From Mesobacillus maritimus (lineage in GTDB: Bacteria; Bacillota; Bacilli; Bacillales; Cytobacillaceae), in the NCBI RefSeq assembly GCF_023715205.1, contig NZ_JAMBNR010000003.1:124001-188000 (forward strand): a stretch of DNA of 64,000 bases, written 5' to 3'. A model generated the notes under the pieces. It saw nothing but the letters and a program-made list of their open reading frames with translations, was not told where the DNA came from and did not search any database. Positions 10,469 through 19,098 of this stretch are shown piece after piece. The first letter of the stretch is position 1; every line of letters begins with the position of its first letter. The translations under genes were made by a program, and so were the position numbers.

Positions 10469-11392
10469 TTAAACTGGAAACAAGTCTGAAGACAAATAAC
10501 GCTCTCCGGTATCTGGTGCTAAACAAAGAACCCTTGCTTCAGCTGGGAGGTTTTTGGCAATTTCAATCGCAAAGTGGGCAGAAGCTGCACCCGAAGCCCC
10601 AATAAAAATCCCCTCTTCAGCAGCTAAACGACGAGCCATTGTCTGAGCATCCTCATCATTAATATGAAGTATTTCATCATAGACTTCGCGATTTAAAATT
10701 TTTGGAATGAACCCTGGTCCTGTGCCTGGAATTTTATGCGGCCCTGGTTGTCCACCAGATAGAACGGGTGAACCAGCTGGCTCAACAACATAAATCTTAA
10801 TGTTTGGGATTTTCTTTTTCAACTCTTCTCCAACCCCAGTCACCGTACCACCTGTTCCAGCAGTTAAAACAAGACCATCTAGTTTTCCTTCAAATGCTTC
10901 GTAAATCTCTACAGCGGTCGTTTCACGATGCGCATCAGCGTTGGCTTGGTTCTCAAATTGCATTGGAATAAATGTATCTGGAAGGTCCTCAGCCAAAAGG
11001 TTTGCTTTATCAATCGCCCCTTGCATTCGCTGATCAGCTGGAGTTAAATGAACCTCTGCTCCATAAGCTTTTAAAATTTTCACACGTTCTGCAGTAGCGT
11101 TTGCTGGCATGGTAATAATGCATCGATAGCCTTTCACCGCACAAACCATTGCAATACCGATTCCCGTATTTCCAGATGTCGGTTCAATGACAATGCTTTT
11201 TCCAGGAATAAGTTTTCCTTGTGCCTCGGCAGTTTCAATCATATTAATCGAGGCACGGTCTTTTACACTTCCTCCTGGATTAAAGGATTCTAACTTCATG
11301 TATACATCTCCACCCGTTGGAGCAGGTAGTTTATTTAATTTTACAATCGGCGTGTTGCCAATCAAATCTAAGATCGAATTGTATAATTTCAT
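10469..11392 (-). CDS. cysK: Cysteine synthase (O-acetylserine sulfhydrylase)
   Basis: This PLP enzyme makes cysteine from O-acetylserine and sulfide. At 307 aa it has the usual CysK length. The PLP lysine lies in GGSVKDRAS near residue 42, the substrate loop PTSGNTGIG near 68, the phosphate-binding loop TAGTGGTVTGV near 175, and GIFIGASGAAS near 262. Start 11392 is supported by family length and GAAAGG upstream; a longer reading to 11449 adds an unlikely N-terminus. A second cysK copy (such as YtkP) is common in Bacillus, so this may not be the main one. I saw no T-box or S-box leader upstream. Confidence 0.92.
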   Translation of the reverse strand: MKLYNSILDLIGNTPIVKLNKLPAPTGGDVYMKLESFNPGGSVKDRASINMIETAEAQGKLIPGKSIVIEPTSGNTGIGIAMVCAVKGYRCIITMPANATAERVKILKAYGAEVHLTPADQRMQGAIDKANLLAEDLPDTFIPMQFENQANADAHRETTAVEIYEAFEGKLDGLVLTAGTGGTVTGVGEELKKKIPNIKIYVVEPAGSPVLSGGQPGPHKIPGTGPGFIPKILNREVYDEILHINDEDAQTMARRLAAEEGIFIGASGAASAHFAIEIAKNLPAEARVLCLAPDTGERYLSSDLFPV

Positions 11393-11632
11393 CTTTTTCC
11401 AACCTTTCACATCCATCATTACTGTAAAAAATAGTGCATGCTTTGCCATGTAAGTGGACTTAGTTAGAGCTAAATTTAATAGCTATAGTACTTAATTACA
11501 ATTACATGCTCCTACACGTGCAGGCAGTCCTATCTTAGTTTTCCATAAATGAAGGGAAAATTGCAAAGAAAATGCCTACTATGTTCATCAACAATTAAGG
11601 ATTAAGGAGCACCCTTCCTTATTCTTTGTTCT

Positions 11633-12391
11633 TTAATGATTTGTCTCTGTTTTCGCGTGACCAATTGATTCTAAAAGTCTTAATGGGAGAGCCATATGTT
11701 CCTCGTTTACATTGATTAATAGAGCTTCTTCATTCATGGAGTCATTTTCTTTAAAAACATTGATTTCTTTATTAATTCGTTCCATTTTCGCATCTAACTC
11801 TGCGGCTGCAGTTGCCGCATCTTTTAGTTCAGTTAACAAATGCTCTGGAACTTCCTTGTTGTATTTATAATAAATTTTATGCTCCAAACTTGCCCAGAAA
11901 TCCATCGCAATGGTGCGGATTTGAATCTCAACTGGAATCAACTCCTCACCACTTGATAGAAAAACAGGGATTTCAAGTATTAAATGCAAACTTCGATAGC
12001 CGTTTGGCTTTGGACTTTTTATATAGTCTTTACATTCCAACACATTTATATCTTTCTGATTTTTAAGCATATCCTGGATTTTATAGATGTCTGATTCAAA
12101 CGAACATGTGATGCGGACTCCTGCAATATCCTTAATGTTCTTTCGAATACTTTGCATATTTAAGTCGAGGTTTTTACGAACCACTTTTTTCAAAATACTT
12201 TCCGGGGATTTTACTCGTGATTTTACATGTTCAATCGGATTATAATCATGGATATAATTGAACTCTTCTTTTAAGATATTGATTTTTGTATTCATTTCAT
12301 CTAACGCAAACTTATAAGCCATCATAAATCTTGTTAACTCGACTTTTAAAGCCTTCATATCAGTTAAACTTACGTTTTTCACTGTGCCCAT
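11633..12391 (-). CDS. Small alarmone synthetase, RelP/YwaC type
   Basis: The 252 aa form a RelA/SpoT synthetase domain without the HD hydrolase. Motifs include NPIEHVKSRVKSPESI, DIAGVRITC, PKPNGYRSLHL (pppGpp-binding) and EIQIRTIAMDFWASLEHK. These agree better with YwaC/RelP than with YjbM/RelQ. The enzyme transfers pyrophosphate from ATP to GDP or GTP. An acidic C-terminal tail of about 40 aa extends beyond the usual 210 aa. It overlaps the upstream VTT gene by 32 bp, so translation is probably coupled; ATG 12358 just after that stop is an alternative start with no good ribosome site. Confidence 0.88.
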   Translation of the reverse strand: MGTVKNVSLTDMKALKVELTRFMMAYKFALDEMNTKINILKEEFNYIHDYNPIEHVKSRVKSPESILKKVVRKNLDLNMQSIRKNIKDIAGVRITCSFESDIYKIQDMLKNQKDINVLECKDYIKSPKPNGYRSLHLILEIPVFLSSGEELIPVEIQIRTIAMDFWASLEHKIYYKYNKEVPEHLLTELKDAATAAAELDAKMERINKEINVFKENDSMNEEALLINVNEEHMALPLRLLESIGHAKTETNH

Positions 12392-13118
12392 CTTCTTTCT
12401 CTAAATCGTTGTTTTCTTTCAGGTCGAATCTTTTCTTTTTGATAAAAATCCTCCTTAACCCGATAAATACGGTAATGCCTATAAAAAGGAGCATACCAAT
12501 TTCGTATTCATTTAAATCTGCAGTCAAAATGCCCGCTGGAATTAAAGATAGGAAGATAAAAAAGAGGAAGTTTCCCGCTATCGTTCCAAGTAAAAAGTGC
12601 TTGAAGCGGACAGAACTTAAACCTGCTAAAATGTTAATTAAGCTTGTAGGTACAAATGGAAAAATCCTTGCTTGAAACACATAGGTGAAGCCATTTTCCT
12701 CAACCTTTTTAATCAGTTCTGGGGAAAAACGATGGATTAACATGCTTCTAAATAAAAAACGAACACAAATAAAAACGAGAACACCTGCTAGAATACTCGT
12801 AAGCCAGCTCCATAAGAAACCATTTACGGCTCCAAATAAAGCAATATTTAGGGTAATCACCAATATCAGTGGAATGATTGTAAAACTATTTTGGACAGTC
12901 ATTACAACCATCATAAAAAAATAGGCATAAAGTGAATTTCCAGCAAGAGTAGCTCGAATCGTTTCCGTATCCCCATCTAAAAGGGCATTAAACACATCGC
13001 GATTGACTAAAAGCAATAAAGGGAACAGCAGGAGTAGTAGCATCAGACCGACTACTAAAATGCCCCTTTTTAATTTATGGTCTTCTGTAAAAATTAGCTT
13101 GCCCCATTTAATTTTCAT
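12360..13118 (-). CDS. TVP38/TMEM64 (VTT domain) membrane protein
   Basis: The 252 aa have about six membrane segments. The central block, with SFTIIPLILVITLN, FGAVNGFLWSWLTSILAG and ARIFPFVPTSLINILAGLSS, is the VTT/SNARE-associated domain related to DedA. Relatives are linked to lipid scrambling or membrane homeostasis, but no substrate is fixed. Start 13118 follows AAGGTGATT. It forms an operon with the downstream alarmone synthetase (32-bp overlap), a pairing that suggests co-regulation of membrane state and the stringent response; that link is inference. Confidence 0.85.
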   Translation of the reverse strand: MKIKWGKLIFTEDHKLKRGILVVGLMLLLLLFPLLLLVNRDVFNALLDGDTETIRATLAGNSLYAYFFMMVVMTVQNSFTIIPLILVITLNIALFGAVNGFLWSWLTSILAGVLVFICVRFLFRSMLIHRFSPELIKKVEENGFTYVFQARIFPFVPTSLINILAGLSSVRFKHFLLGTIAGNFLFFIFLSLIPAGILTADLNEYEIGMLLFIGITVFIGLRRIFIKKKRFDLKENNDLEKEDGHSEKRKFN

Positions 13119-13188
13119 AATCACCTTATTCTCCACCTTAAACGAAGTGAGCATACTTTTAAAATAGCTGGAATTGTTAGAGGAAAGA

Positions 13189-13305
13189 ATGAACAGTCGT
13201 AGTAAAAAAATTTCTATATCTCGCGCTGAGTGTGAAATAATTATCTCATTAATACAAGAAGGAGAGCAAGAAAAATACAGTGGTGAACTGGTTGAATATA
13301 GATGA
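13189..13305 (+). CDS. Small hypothetical protein (38 aa)
   Basis: ATG 13189 follows the ribosome site AGAGGAAAGA. The product begins MNSRSKKISISRAECE and ends in GELVEYR. It is charged and has no membrane segment. It diverges from the VTT gene and is followed by a bidirectional terminator at 13330, which supports a real transcript. I do not recognise the family. Confidence 0.5.
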   Translation: MNSRSKKISISRAECEIIISLIQEGEQEKYSGELVEYR

Positions 13306-13329
13306 CTTAACCGTATTTTATTCAGTTAT

Positions 13330-13369
13330 AAAAGCGAAAGGAGAGCCAGCCTAGGCCCTCCTGCTTTTT
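13330..13369. terminator. Bidirectional terminator
   Basis: An imperfect hairpin joins AAAAGCGAAAGGAG to CTCCTGCTTTTT, with T-tracts on both strands. It ends the small gene at 13189 and the hydrolase gene at 13368. Confidence 0.7.
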
Positions 13370-13982
13370 AAGCTTCTTTAAAATTTTCTCGATACCATTT
13401 GCCTGCGGCCTCTACTTCACCAAGTGTCAACTGATGCCCAAAGTTTTCCCAGTGAAGTTGTACGGATGCCTTAGCGGTTTCAAGCAATGACTTAAGTTCT
13501 TCTGATTCTTGAGCAGGACAAATCGGGTCATTCGTCCCTGCCCCAATAAAAACAGGTGTGCCCGTTAAATCCGGTAACTGTATTCCTCGACGCGGGACCA
13601 TCGGGTGATGCAGAATGGCTCCTCTTAAAGCATTTTTATAATGGAACAACAAGCTCCCAGCGATATTCGCTCCGTTTGAATAACCAACAGCGACAAGATT
13701 ATCACGGTCAAATTCATACTTTTCGGCCGCATCATTAAGGAAATCATTTAATTCTTTCGTTCGAAAAATTAGATCCTCTTCATCAAATACACCTTCCGCT
13801 AAACGCCTAAAAAATCGAGGCATGCCATGCTCGAGAACATTCCCACGCACACTCAGAACAGACGCTTGGTCATCGATTCTCTCTGCAAGCGGCAATAAGT
13901 CTTGCTCCGTGCCTCCTGTACCATGAAGCAATAATAAAGTTGGTTTTGTAAGGTCTGTCCCTTTTCGAAAAATATGTTTCAT
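13368..13982 (-). CDS. Alpha/beta hydrolase, MhqD-like carboxylesterase
   Basis: At 204 aa it matches phospholipase/carboxylesterase proteins such as B. subtilis MhqD. Seen: oxyanion motif LLLLHGTGGTEQDL near residue 18, nucleophile elbow GYSNGA near 105, the acidic residue in GTNDPICP near 155, and His in FGHQLTLGE near 183. MhqD belongs to the quinone-resistance regulon controlled by MhqR. It lies 35 bp downstream of the flavin reductase-like gene on the same strand, so they are probably co-transcribed. The natural ester is unknown. Confidence 0.85.
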   Translation of the reverse strand: MKHIFRKGTDLTKPTLLLLHGTGGTEQDLLPLAERIDDQASVLSVRGNVLEHGMPRFFRRLAEGVFDEEDLIFRTKELNDFLNDAAEKYEFDRDNLVAVGYSNGANIAGSLLFHYKNALRGAILHHPMVPRRGIQLPDLTGTPVFIGAGTNDPICPAQESEELKSLLETAKASVQLHWENFGHQLTLGEVEAAGKWYRENFKEA

Positions 13983-14017
13983 TGTTATCCTCCCTGCCTT
14001 TAATAAGATGTTCGTAA

Positions 14018-14614
14018 TTACCTTGGTCGTTTAATGGTAAAAACCTCACCAATTTTTGCATAATCATTCCCTGCTAAACGGCTGACTGCAGCTAAGCCCT
14101 TAGCGTCAATTCTTCCTTGGTTGTAAATATCTTCTTCAATATGAAACTGAACGATTCTTCCAATGATAAAATCGGTACCATTCCCAATTTCCAAAGCGTG
14201 CTCCAAGACACACTCCATCCGGACTTTTGCTTCCTCTACTCCCGGCACGGAAACCTTCTTACTAGGAATCGTTGAAAAGTTGGCCATCTCTACTTCACTC
14301 TGGTCTGGTGGCAAACTGGCTGCTGTTTCATTCACCATATTAACGTTTTTTTCATCCACAATATGAACAACAAACTCTTTCATATCGGTAATATTCCGGG
14401 CGGTATCCTTTTGTTGGCCATTTGTCCTTTGAATGGATAATGAGATCATTGGTGGGTTTGCTGAAACGATATTAAAATAACTAAATGGTGCCCCATTTAC
14501 AACTCCCGCTTTGGACACACTGGTCACAAAGGCAATCGGCCTTGGAATAATACTCCCAGTTAACAGCTTATAATTTTCTCTTTCGGTTTGGACTGAAGGA
14601 TCAATGGAATGCAT
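14018..14614 (-). CDS. Flavin reductase-like FMN-binding protein
   Basis: The 198 aa match the flavin reductase/DIM6-NTAB fold: TGSIIPRPIAFVTS near residue 20, VNGAPFSYFNIVSANPPM near 40, and SRLAGNDYAKIG near the end. Such split-barrel proteins bind FMN and reduce flavins or act as FMN-linked oxidoreductases. The start at 14614 follows GGGAGGCGATTTAC. It is the first gene of a two-gene unit with the MhqD-like hydrolase, downstream of the terminator at 14655. The substrate is unknown. Confidence 0.85.
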   Translation of the reverse strand: MHSIDPSVQTERENYKLLTGSIIPRPIAFVTSVSKAGVVNGAPFSYFNIVSANPPMISLSIQRTNGQQKDTARNITDMKEFVVHIVDEKNVNMVNETAASLPPDQSEVEMANFSTIPSKKVSVPGVEEAKVRMECVLEHALEIGNGTDFIIGRIVQFHIEEDIYNQGRIDAKGLAAVSRLAGNDYAKIGEVFTIKRPR

Positions 14615-14654
14615 GTAAATCGCCTCCCTTAATTTTCCTTATTGTCTCACATTT

Positions 14655-14693
14655 TAAAAAAGGCTGTCACTAAACAACGTTAGGACAGCCTTT
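14655..14693. terminator. Terminator of the FMN reductase gene
   Basis: GGCTGTC (14662-14668) pairs with GACAGCC (14684-14690), flanked by AAAAAA and TTTT. On the minus strand it ends the gene at 14707. Confidence 0.85.
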
Positions 14694-14706
14694 TACTACT
14701 TTCAGT

Positions 14707-15243
14707 TTATCTTAAAGTTTTTAAAGCCCCGCTCCATGCAACTACTTCTTCAAGCATAGCATTTACATTATCAAGATGTAAGTCTTGTGGCTTAAACTCA
14801 GACATGTTTTCAAAATCCGTAAATAAGCTCAAAGTTGGATGTGTGCGAACATCAGCCACTTTCACTTCACCTAAAATTCCACGTATGTGTTCAGCAGCAC
14901 GAGCACCACCTGTTGACCCATAGCTTACAATTCCAGCAGCTTTGTTATACCATGCTTCACGAGCAAAGTCGATTGCATTTTTTAAGGCACCAGTAATGCT
15001 GTGGTTGTATTCTTGAACAACAAATACAAAACCATCTAAGCTTGCTAGTTTTTCATTCCATGCAGCAATTCCTGGCTCTGTGCCATCTGTTGTTCCTAAG
15101 AATGGCAAGTTATAATCAGCAATATCAACAATTTCAAATTCTGCGTCTGTACGCTTATCCGCAATTCCTTTTACCCATTCCGCTACTTGTGGACTAACAC
15201 GACCTTGACGAGTACTTCCTAAAACGATTCCAATTTTAAGCAT
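14707..15243 (-). CDS. NADPH-dependent FMN reductase (NADPH:quinone type)
   Basis: The 178 aa form a flavodoxin-like fold: GIVLGSTRQGRVSP near residue 4 (FMN phosphate loop), FVFVVQEYNHSITGALKNAI near 75, and GIVSYGSTGGARAAEH near 107. This group reduces FMN, azo compounds or quinones with NADPH. Start 15243 follows a strong GGAGGTAAGG. The promoter upstream is near-perfect and carries two MhqR-like operators, so the gene is probably induced by quinones or catechols. Confidence 0.9.
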   Translation of the reverse strand: MLKIGIVLGSTRQGRVSPQVAEWVKGIADKRTDAEFEIVDIADYNLPFLGTTDGTEPGIAAWNEKLASLDGFVFVVQEYNHSITGALKNAIDFAREAWYNKAAGIVSYGSTGGARAAEHIRGILGEVKVADVRTHPTLSLFTDFENMSEFKPQDLHLDNVNAMLEEVVAWSGALKTLR

Positions 15244-15272
15244 GAACCTTACCTCCATATATTTAATTCAAG

Positions 15273-15290
15273 TATTTTTATTTCGAGATA
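15273..15290. promoter_or_regulatory. MhqR-like operator, site 1
   Basis: The site TATTTTTATTTCGAGATA matches the B. subtilis MhqR palindrome TATCTCGAATTCGAGATA at 14 of 18 positions, with the right half intact. It lies in the leader of the FMN reductase gene. Confidence 0.55.
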
Positions 15291-15329
15291 TCAGACGAAA
15301 AAAATTCAAAAACCATTTAAGTCCCTGTT

Positions 15330-15347
15330 TATCTCGATTTCAAAGTA
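15330..15347. promoter_or_regulatory. MhqR-like operator, site 2
   Basis: The site TATCTCGATTTCAAAGTA matches the MhqR palindrome at 14 of 18 positions, with the left half intact. It abuts the -10 box of the minus-strand promoter and covers the expected start of transcription, a good place for repression. Confidence 0.6.
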
Positions 15348-15376
15348 ATTATAAGACACTAGATTGAAAGTGTCAA
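15348..15376 (-). promoter_or_regulatory. Sigma A promoter of the FMN reductase gene
   Basis: On the minus strand TTGACA (15376-15371) and TATAAT (15353-15348) stand 17 bp apart, a perfect consensus match. The expected start is near 15341, inside MhqR-like site 2. Confidence 0.9.
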
Positions 15377-15467
15377 AGAAATAGTTTCTGTTCCAATTTC
15401 AGAAGGAGTCATAAGAAAGACGTGAACTTTTAACTGTTCACGTCTTTCTCATCTTTCATCGGTAGGT

Positions 15468-16661
15468 TTATACAGCCGCACTATCCCATTTCTTATCATC
15501 TTGTACAAAAAGGATCCCAAGTTGATGATGATCGCCTTCATATAAAGCACGTTGAGCAAATCGAATCTGCCCATTCGTATCAAGAACTTCAAGTTTGCAA
15601 TGTGCCGCATTTTTTTGAATACCCTCATAAAAGCTTTTTTCATTATTTACAGGAATTCCATTGACCTTTGTGACCATCTCACCGACTTGCAATCCCATTT
15701 TATCTGCAGGAGAATGTGGAATGACTCCTAGAATCATAACAGCATGATTCTGCTTGGAGAAATAAAAAGGGCGATTTTCGTCTTTCATTCGCTGTACAAA
15801 ATAAATCATTTCTCTTCCAATCATTGCAACACCTACAGCAGCAATAGATGCTAGTGGGTACCAATAACCAGCAACTCCAATAGCTAAAATGAACATACCC
15901 AGTGTGATTACCTTGCGACCATGAGCACGGACAGCCTCTATTGGTAGCATCCCTTGAATTTGTTGATGAAACCCGACTGCAAATGGAACGAGAATGAAGG
16001 AATATAGGTGATCCCCGATTGAAAATACTGGCCACCAAGAAAACATCGCTTCAATTTGCGCCCCTGGTACAATCAAAAACACCGGTAACATCCACAATCT
16101 TTTCGCTTCATGAATCCCAACTGTCTGACCTCGTCTGCTTTTCATCAACTTAGGCGAAGTGCCTTTCCCCCCATTTTTCCGAATGAGAAGTCCTTCTCCA
16201 ATTAAAAGAAGCGCCAGAAGGAGAGCAATCGCAGGATAAATTTTCTCTGTTAATGAAGAAAAATACTCACCAACCAATGGGATTCCCCAGTCCTGTCCAG
16301 CCACAAGAATGAGCGCAAAAAACGCGGCTCCTACTACATGAACAGGTGAAAGAAATCTAACTCTTACAGGTAAACTAAATAGCAGAGTCACGACTGCCGT
16401 TAAGAGTACGAATGCAAATGGAACCACTAATCCTAAAGCAATCGTAATAACCGATAAGATAAGACCAATCAGTAATCCACTAGGAATCAGTTGCCTGAGT
16501 TCAAAGTAAGCATTCTCGGCGCGGACATGAAAATTTTTTCGCTCTCGCTTAACACGAGCAACTCCCATGTATGCGGCCATAAATAAAAAATAATAGAACA
16601 AAGGGTGCAGAAAAAATTTACCGAACCCCTTTAGTAACTCCATCAACCAAATGACCGTCAC
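15468..16661 (-). CDS. minJ: Cell-division topological protein MinJ
   Basis: MinJ links DivIVA to MinCD at the poles and septum. The 397 aa equal the B. subtilis length. About eight hydrophobic segments fill residues 10-290, and a PDZ domain follows with ILGVIPHSPADKMGLQVGE and VTKVNGIPVNNEK. The GTG start at 16661 gives MTVIWLMELLKG, which lines up with the B. subtilis N-terminus. As in B. subtilis it lies next to ctpB, but swrA is missing between them. A hydrophobic scaffold with PDZ is also shared by other proteins; the context makes MinJ the best call. Confidence 0.88.
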   Translation of the reverse strand: MTVIWLMELLKGFGKFFLHPLFYYFLFMAAYMGVARVKRERKNFHVRAENAYFELRQLIPSGLLIGLILSVITIALGLVVPFAFVLLTAVVTLLFSLPVRVRFLSPVHVVGAAFFALILVAGQDWGIPLVGEYFSSLTEKIYPAIALLLALLLIGEGLLIRKNGGKGTSPKLMKSRRGQTVGIHEAKRLWMLPVFLIVPGAQIEAMFSWWPVFSIGDHLYSFILVPFAVGFHQQIQGMLPIEAVRAHGRKVITLGMFILAIGVAGYWYPLASIAAVGVAMIGREMIYFVQRMKDENRPFYFSKQNHAVMILGVIPHSPADKMGLQVGEMVTKVNGIPVNNEKSFYEGIQKNAAHCKLEVLDTNGQIRFAQRALYEGDHHQLGILFVQDDKKWDSAAV

Positions 16662-16857
16662 CCCATGTCACCAGCCTTTATATCAAGATTTATCGTTTCG
16701 ATGTCAGTTATTACTATTCTATCAAAACTGGTCTATAAAACATATTACTAGTTTTGGAAAATATCACAATATGAAAAATTACCTGAATGGTAATGGAGAG
16801 AAGAGGGCATTATTACACCTTAGAATCCTGAAATAAAACTTATGCTTCTTAAGCTAA
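16662..16857. other. Gene-free stretch between minJ and ctpB
   Basis: Together with the terminator and trailer to 16965 this gap is 304 bp. In B. subtilis it holds swrA; I see no swrA-like frame. A 61-codon plus-strand frame at 16651-16836 has no ribosome site and unlikely composition. Confidence 0.5.
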
Positions 16858-16896
16858 TTGAAAACGCATGGATCCTTATGGACCCATGCGTTTTCA
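16858..16896. terminator. Terminator of ctpB
   Basis: TGAAAACGCATGG pairs with CCATGCGTTTTCA around a short loop. It is A-rich on one side and T-rich on the other, so it can act in both directions. Confidence 0.8.
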
Positions 16897-16965
16897 AAGC
16901 ACTTTAGCGCTTTATCGAATAGATTGTTTGGTTCCTGTCACACTGATTTCCGTTAGTTCCTATTT

Positions 16966-18414
16966 TTAACGTACTAACAATTTAATCGCGGTTTGTAGCT
17001 GAGCATCATTCGCTTCTTTACGCATTTCCTCGCGAGCTGCTTCCTCTAGTGCGGTGGCTGTGTCACCATCAATAATTCCTGTCACCTTTAAATTTTGCTT
17101 TCGTTGAAAAGCTTTAACAGCCATTTCGGTCTTATCACTAAAATAACCATCTCTTCGCCCTGGCTCATAGCCAATACCTTCAAGAATTTCTTGTGCGTTT
17201 TTTACTTGCTCGTTATTCATATCCAGCTTTAGCGGCTTTTCGGCTTGGATTGGATGAGTATGATAAATACTAGGCTGTTCTACTGGCACAGTCGGCTCGA
17301 TTCCTTGTTTATGAATCCAATTTCCATCCGGGGTTAACCATTTAAACAGCGTGAGTTTAATATTACTGCCATCCCCCATTGGCACTGCTTGCTGAACCGT
17401 TCCCTTTCCAAACGTTTTTTCACCAACGACTGGATACCCACCAGCCTCTTTCAAAGCACCAGCTAAAATCTCTGAAGCAGAGGCGCTTCCTTTATCCGTT
17501 AGAACGACAATTGGATATTCCTTTGCCTTTTTTAACGCAGAGAAATACCTCGTCCTTTCTCCGTCTCGTTCCTCAATTTGATATAAAGGCTTTTTATCTG
17601 GTACCAATTCTCTTAAAATGTCTTGCACACTGGTTAAGAATCCACCAGGATTACCTCGCACATCGATTACTAGCCCCTCCAAACCTTTGTTTTCAAGTTG
17701 GGTTAGTTCTTTGCTAAACTCTTTTGCCGTTTCTTCTGAAAAAGAAGTGATTTCGAGATAACCGATTTTCTCCCCTGCATGTTGTTTCATATCAGCGTGT
17801 ACAGTGATTTGCGGGATTTCATCTCTTTTAACCTCAATCGTTAACGGCTCCTTCAAACCTTGGCGGGCAATTTCTAGTTCCACCTTGGTCCCTTTTTCGC
17901 CTCTAATTTTCATCGTGGCTTCATATAAATCTAATCCTTCAACACTCTCTCCATCAACCTTAAGGATTTGGTCATTTGGTTTTAATCCTGCCTTTTCTGC
18001 TGGTGAGTCCTTGAATGGGGAGACAATCACAATTTTATTGTTCACCATGCTCACTTCCGCACCAATTCCTTCAAATGAGGACTCTAACGTTTCATTAAAC
18101 TGTTTCGCCGTTTCAGCATCCATATAAACAGAATAAGGATCTTCTAGCGTTGTGAGCATACCTTGAATGGCACCTTCAATAAGCTTTTCTTCTTCTACTT
18201 TCTCGACATAGCTACTTAAAATCAAACTATAGGCTTGTTCAACTTTATCGAGTTTTTTCGTAGAAAGAACATTTGGCTGGTCATCTTCATTCTTTTCGAT
18301 TCCGAACCCTACATTATTATCTCCCGCTTCAGCCCATTGAACACCAACATATGTGCCACCTGCTCCGATAAGCAAGGAACCAGTCATTAGTAGAGCAATC
18401 CACTTTCGCTTCAT
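16966..18414 (-). CDS. ctpB: S41 carboxy-terminal processing protease CtpB
   Basis: CtpB is a secreted serine protease; in B. subtilis it helps trigger sigma K activation by cutting SpoIVFA. The 482 aa have an N-terminal signal anchor (residues 6-25), a PDZ domain with SPAEKAGLKPNDQILKVDGE near 140, the S41 core with RGNPGGFLTS, the catalytic Ser in DKGSASASEILAG near 310 and Lys in VGEKTFGKGTVQ near 335. A peptidoglycan-binding domain 1 (GYFSDKTEMAVKAFQ) ends the protein. Start 18414 follows GAGGAGGACGACG. Confidence 0.92.
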   Translation of the reverse strand: MKRKWIALLMTGSLLIGAGGTYVGVQWAEAGDNNVGFGIEKNEDDQPNVLSTKKLDKVEQAYSLILSSYVEKVEEEKLIEGAIQGMLTTLEDPYSVYMDAETAKQFNETLESSFEGIGAEVSMVNNKIVIVSPFKDSPAEKAGLKPNDQILKVDGESVEGLDLYEATMKIRGEKGTKVELEIARQGLKEPLTIEVKRDEIPQITVHADMKQHAGEKIGYLEITSFSEETAKEFSKELTQLENKGLEGLVIDVRGNPGGFLTSVQDILRELVPDKKPLYQIEERDGERTRYFSALKKAKEYPIVVLTDKGSASASEILAGALKEAGGYPVVGEKTFGKGTVQQAVPMGDGSNIKLTLFKWLTPDGNWIHKQGIEPTVPVEQPSIYHTHPIQAEKPLKLDMNNEQVKNAQEILEGIGYEPGRRDGYFSDKTEMAVKAFQRKQNLKVTGIIDGDTATALEEAAREEMRKEANDAQLQTAIKLLVR

Positions 18415-18610
18415 CGTCGTCCTCCTCGCCTCTTCTGTCCGACCTTTTTATTTATTGGACTTGCTTTCCATTATATGACGACTATGGACGAGTTATGAAG
18501 CAATAATTTCTCTGAGTCCTGTTAAAACGAAACAGTCGAGCCATAAGGAGCTGCATTCGTTTTAGACGATCACCATATTCTTGGGGTCTGTTAATCAAGG
18601 ATAAACAGGA

Positions 18611-18617
18611 CATACTA
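18611..18617 (+). promoter_or_regulatory. Possible sigma G -10 element of the SASP gene
   Basis: CATACTA fits the forespore sigma G -10 pattern CATnnTA and lies 26 bp upstream of the SASP start. I did not find a convincing -35 element, so this is tentative. Confidence 0.35.
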
Positions 18618-18642
18618 TAAAAAAACTTTAGGAGGCTAACAA

Positions 18643-18918
18643 ATGGCTAGAAGAAATCGACGTCCATTGATACCAGGTGCACGTGAAGCACTGAACCAGC
18701 TAAAAGCAGATGTCATGAAGAAACAAGGATATGACGTCAACCCCGACCAACCTGACGATGTAAAATATGAAGTTTCCAAAGAAGTGGATGTTCCCCTTCA
18801 CCGTGGCTATAACGGTGCACTCACTTCAAAAGAAGCAGGGAAAGTTGGCGGACCAATTGGGGGCAATATGGTAAAAGAAATGATCCGAATGGCACAAGAA
18901 CAGATGAGAAATAAATAA
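18643..18918 (+). CDS. Alpha/beta-type small acid-soluble spore protein
   Basis: SASPs coat and protect DNA in the dormant spore and are degraded on germination. The 91 aa contain PGAREALNQLKADVMKKQGY near residue 11 and the conserved C-terminal SKEAGKVGGPIGGNMVKEMI, the family signature. The central part (DVPLHRGYNG) departs from the usual EFG-type GPR cleavage motif, so it is a divergent member. Start 18643 follows TTTAGGAGGCTAACAA. Its own transcript diverges from ctpB. Confidence 0.92.
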   Translation: MARRNRRPLIPGAREALNQLKADVMKKQGYDVNPDQPDDVKYEVSKEVDVPLHRGYNGALTSKEAGKVGGPIGGNMVKEMIRMAQEQMRNK

Positions 18919-19098
18919 TTAGAGAAAAGTGGAGGGGACTCGTTTAACTACGACTGTCGTAAGACAAGCATTTATGAAGTATTTTACCTAATGAGCTGAC
19001 TAGCATATGCGCGGATTTCCTAGGTGCTGCTGCTGGATTATAAAAGGTGGGGATGACTGTTTATCCCCAGAAACGCTGGAAGGCTGGCAGATGAGTCT

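Noticed and set aside
11393-11632. Riboswitch or T-box upstream of cysK
   Set aside because: I found no T-box NGGN motif with an antiterminator and no S-box stems; the stretch is short and only weakly structured.
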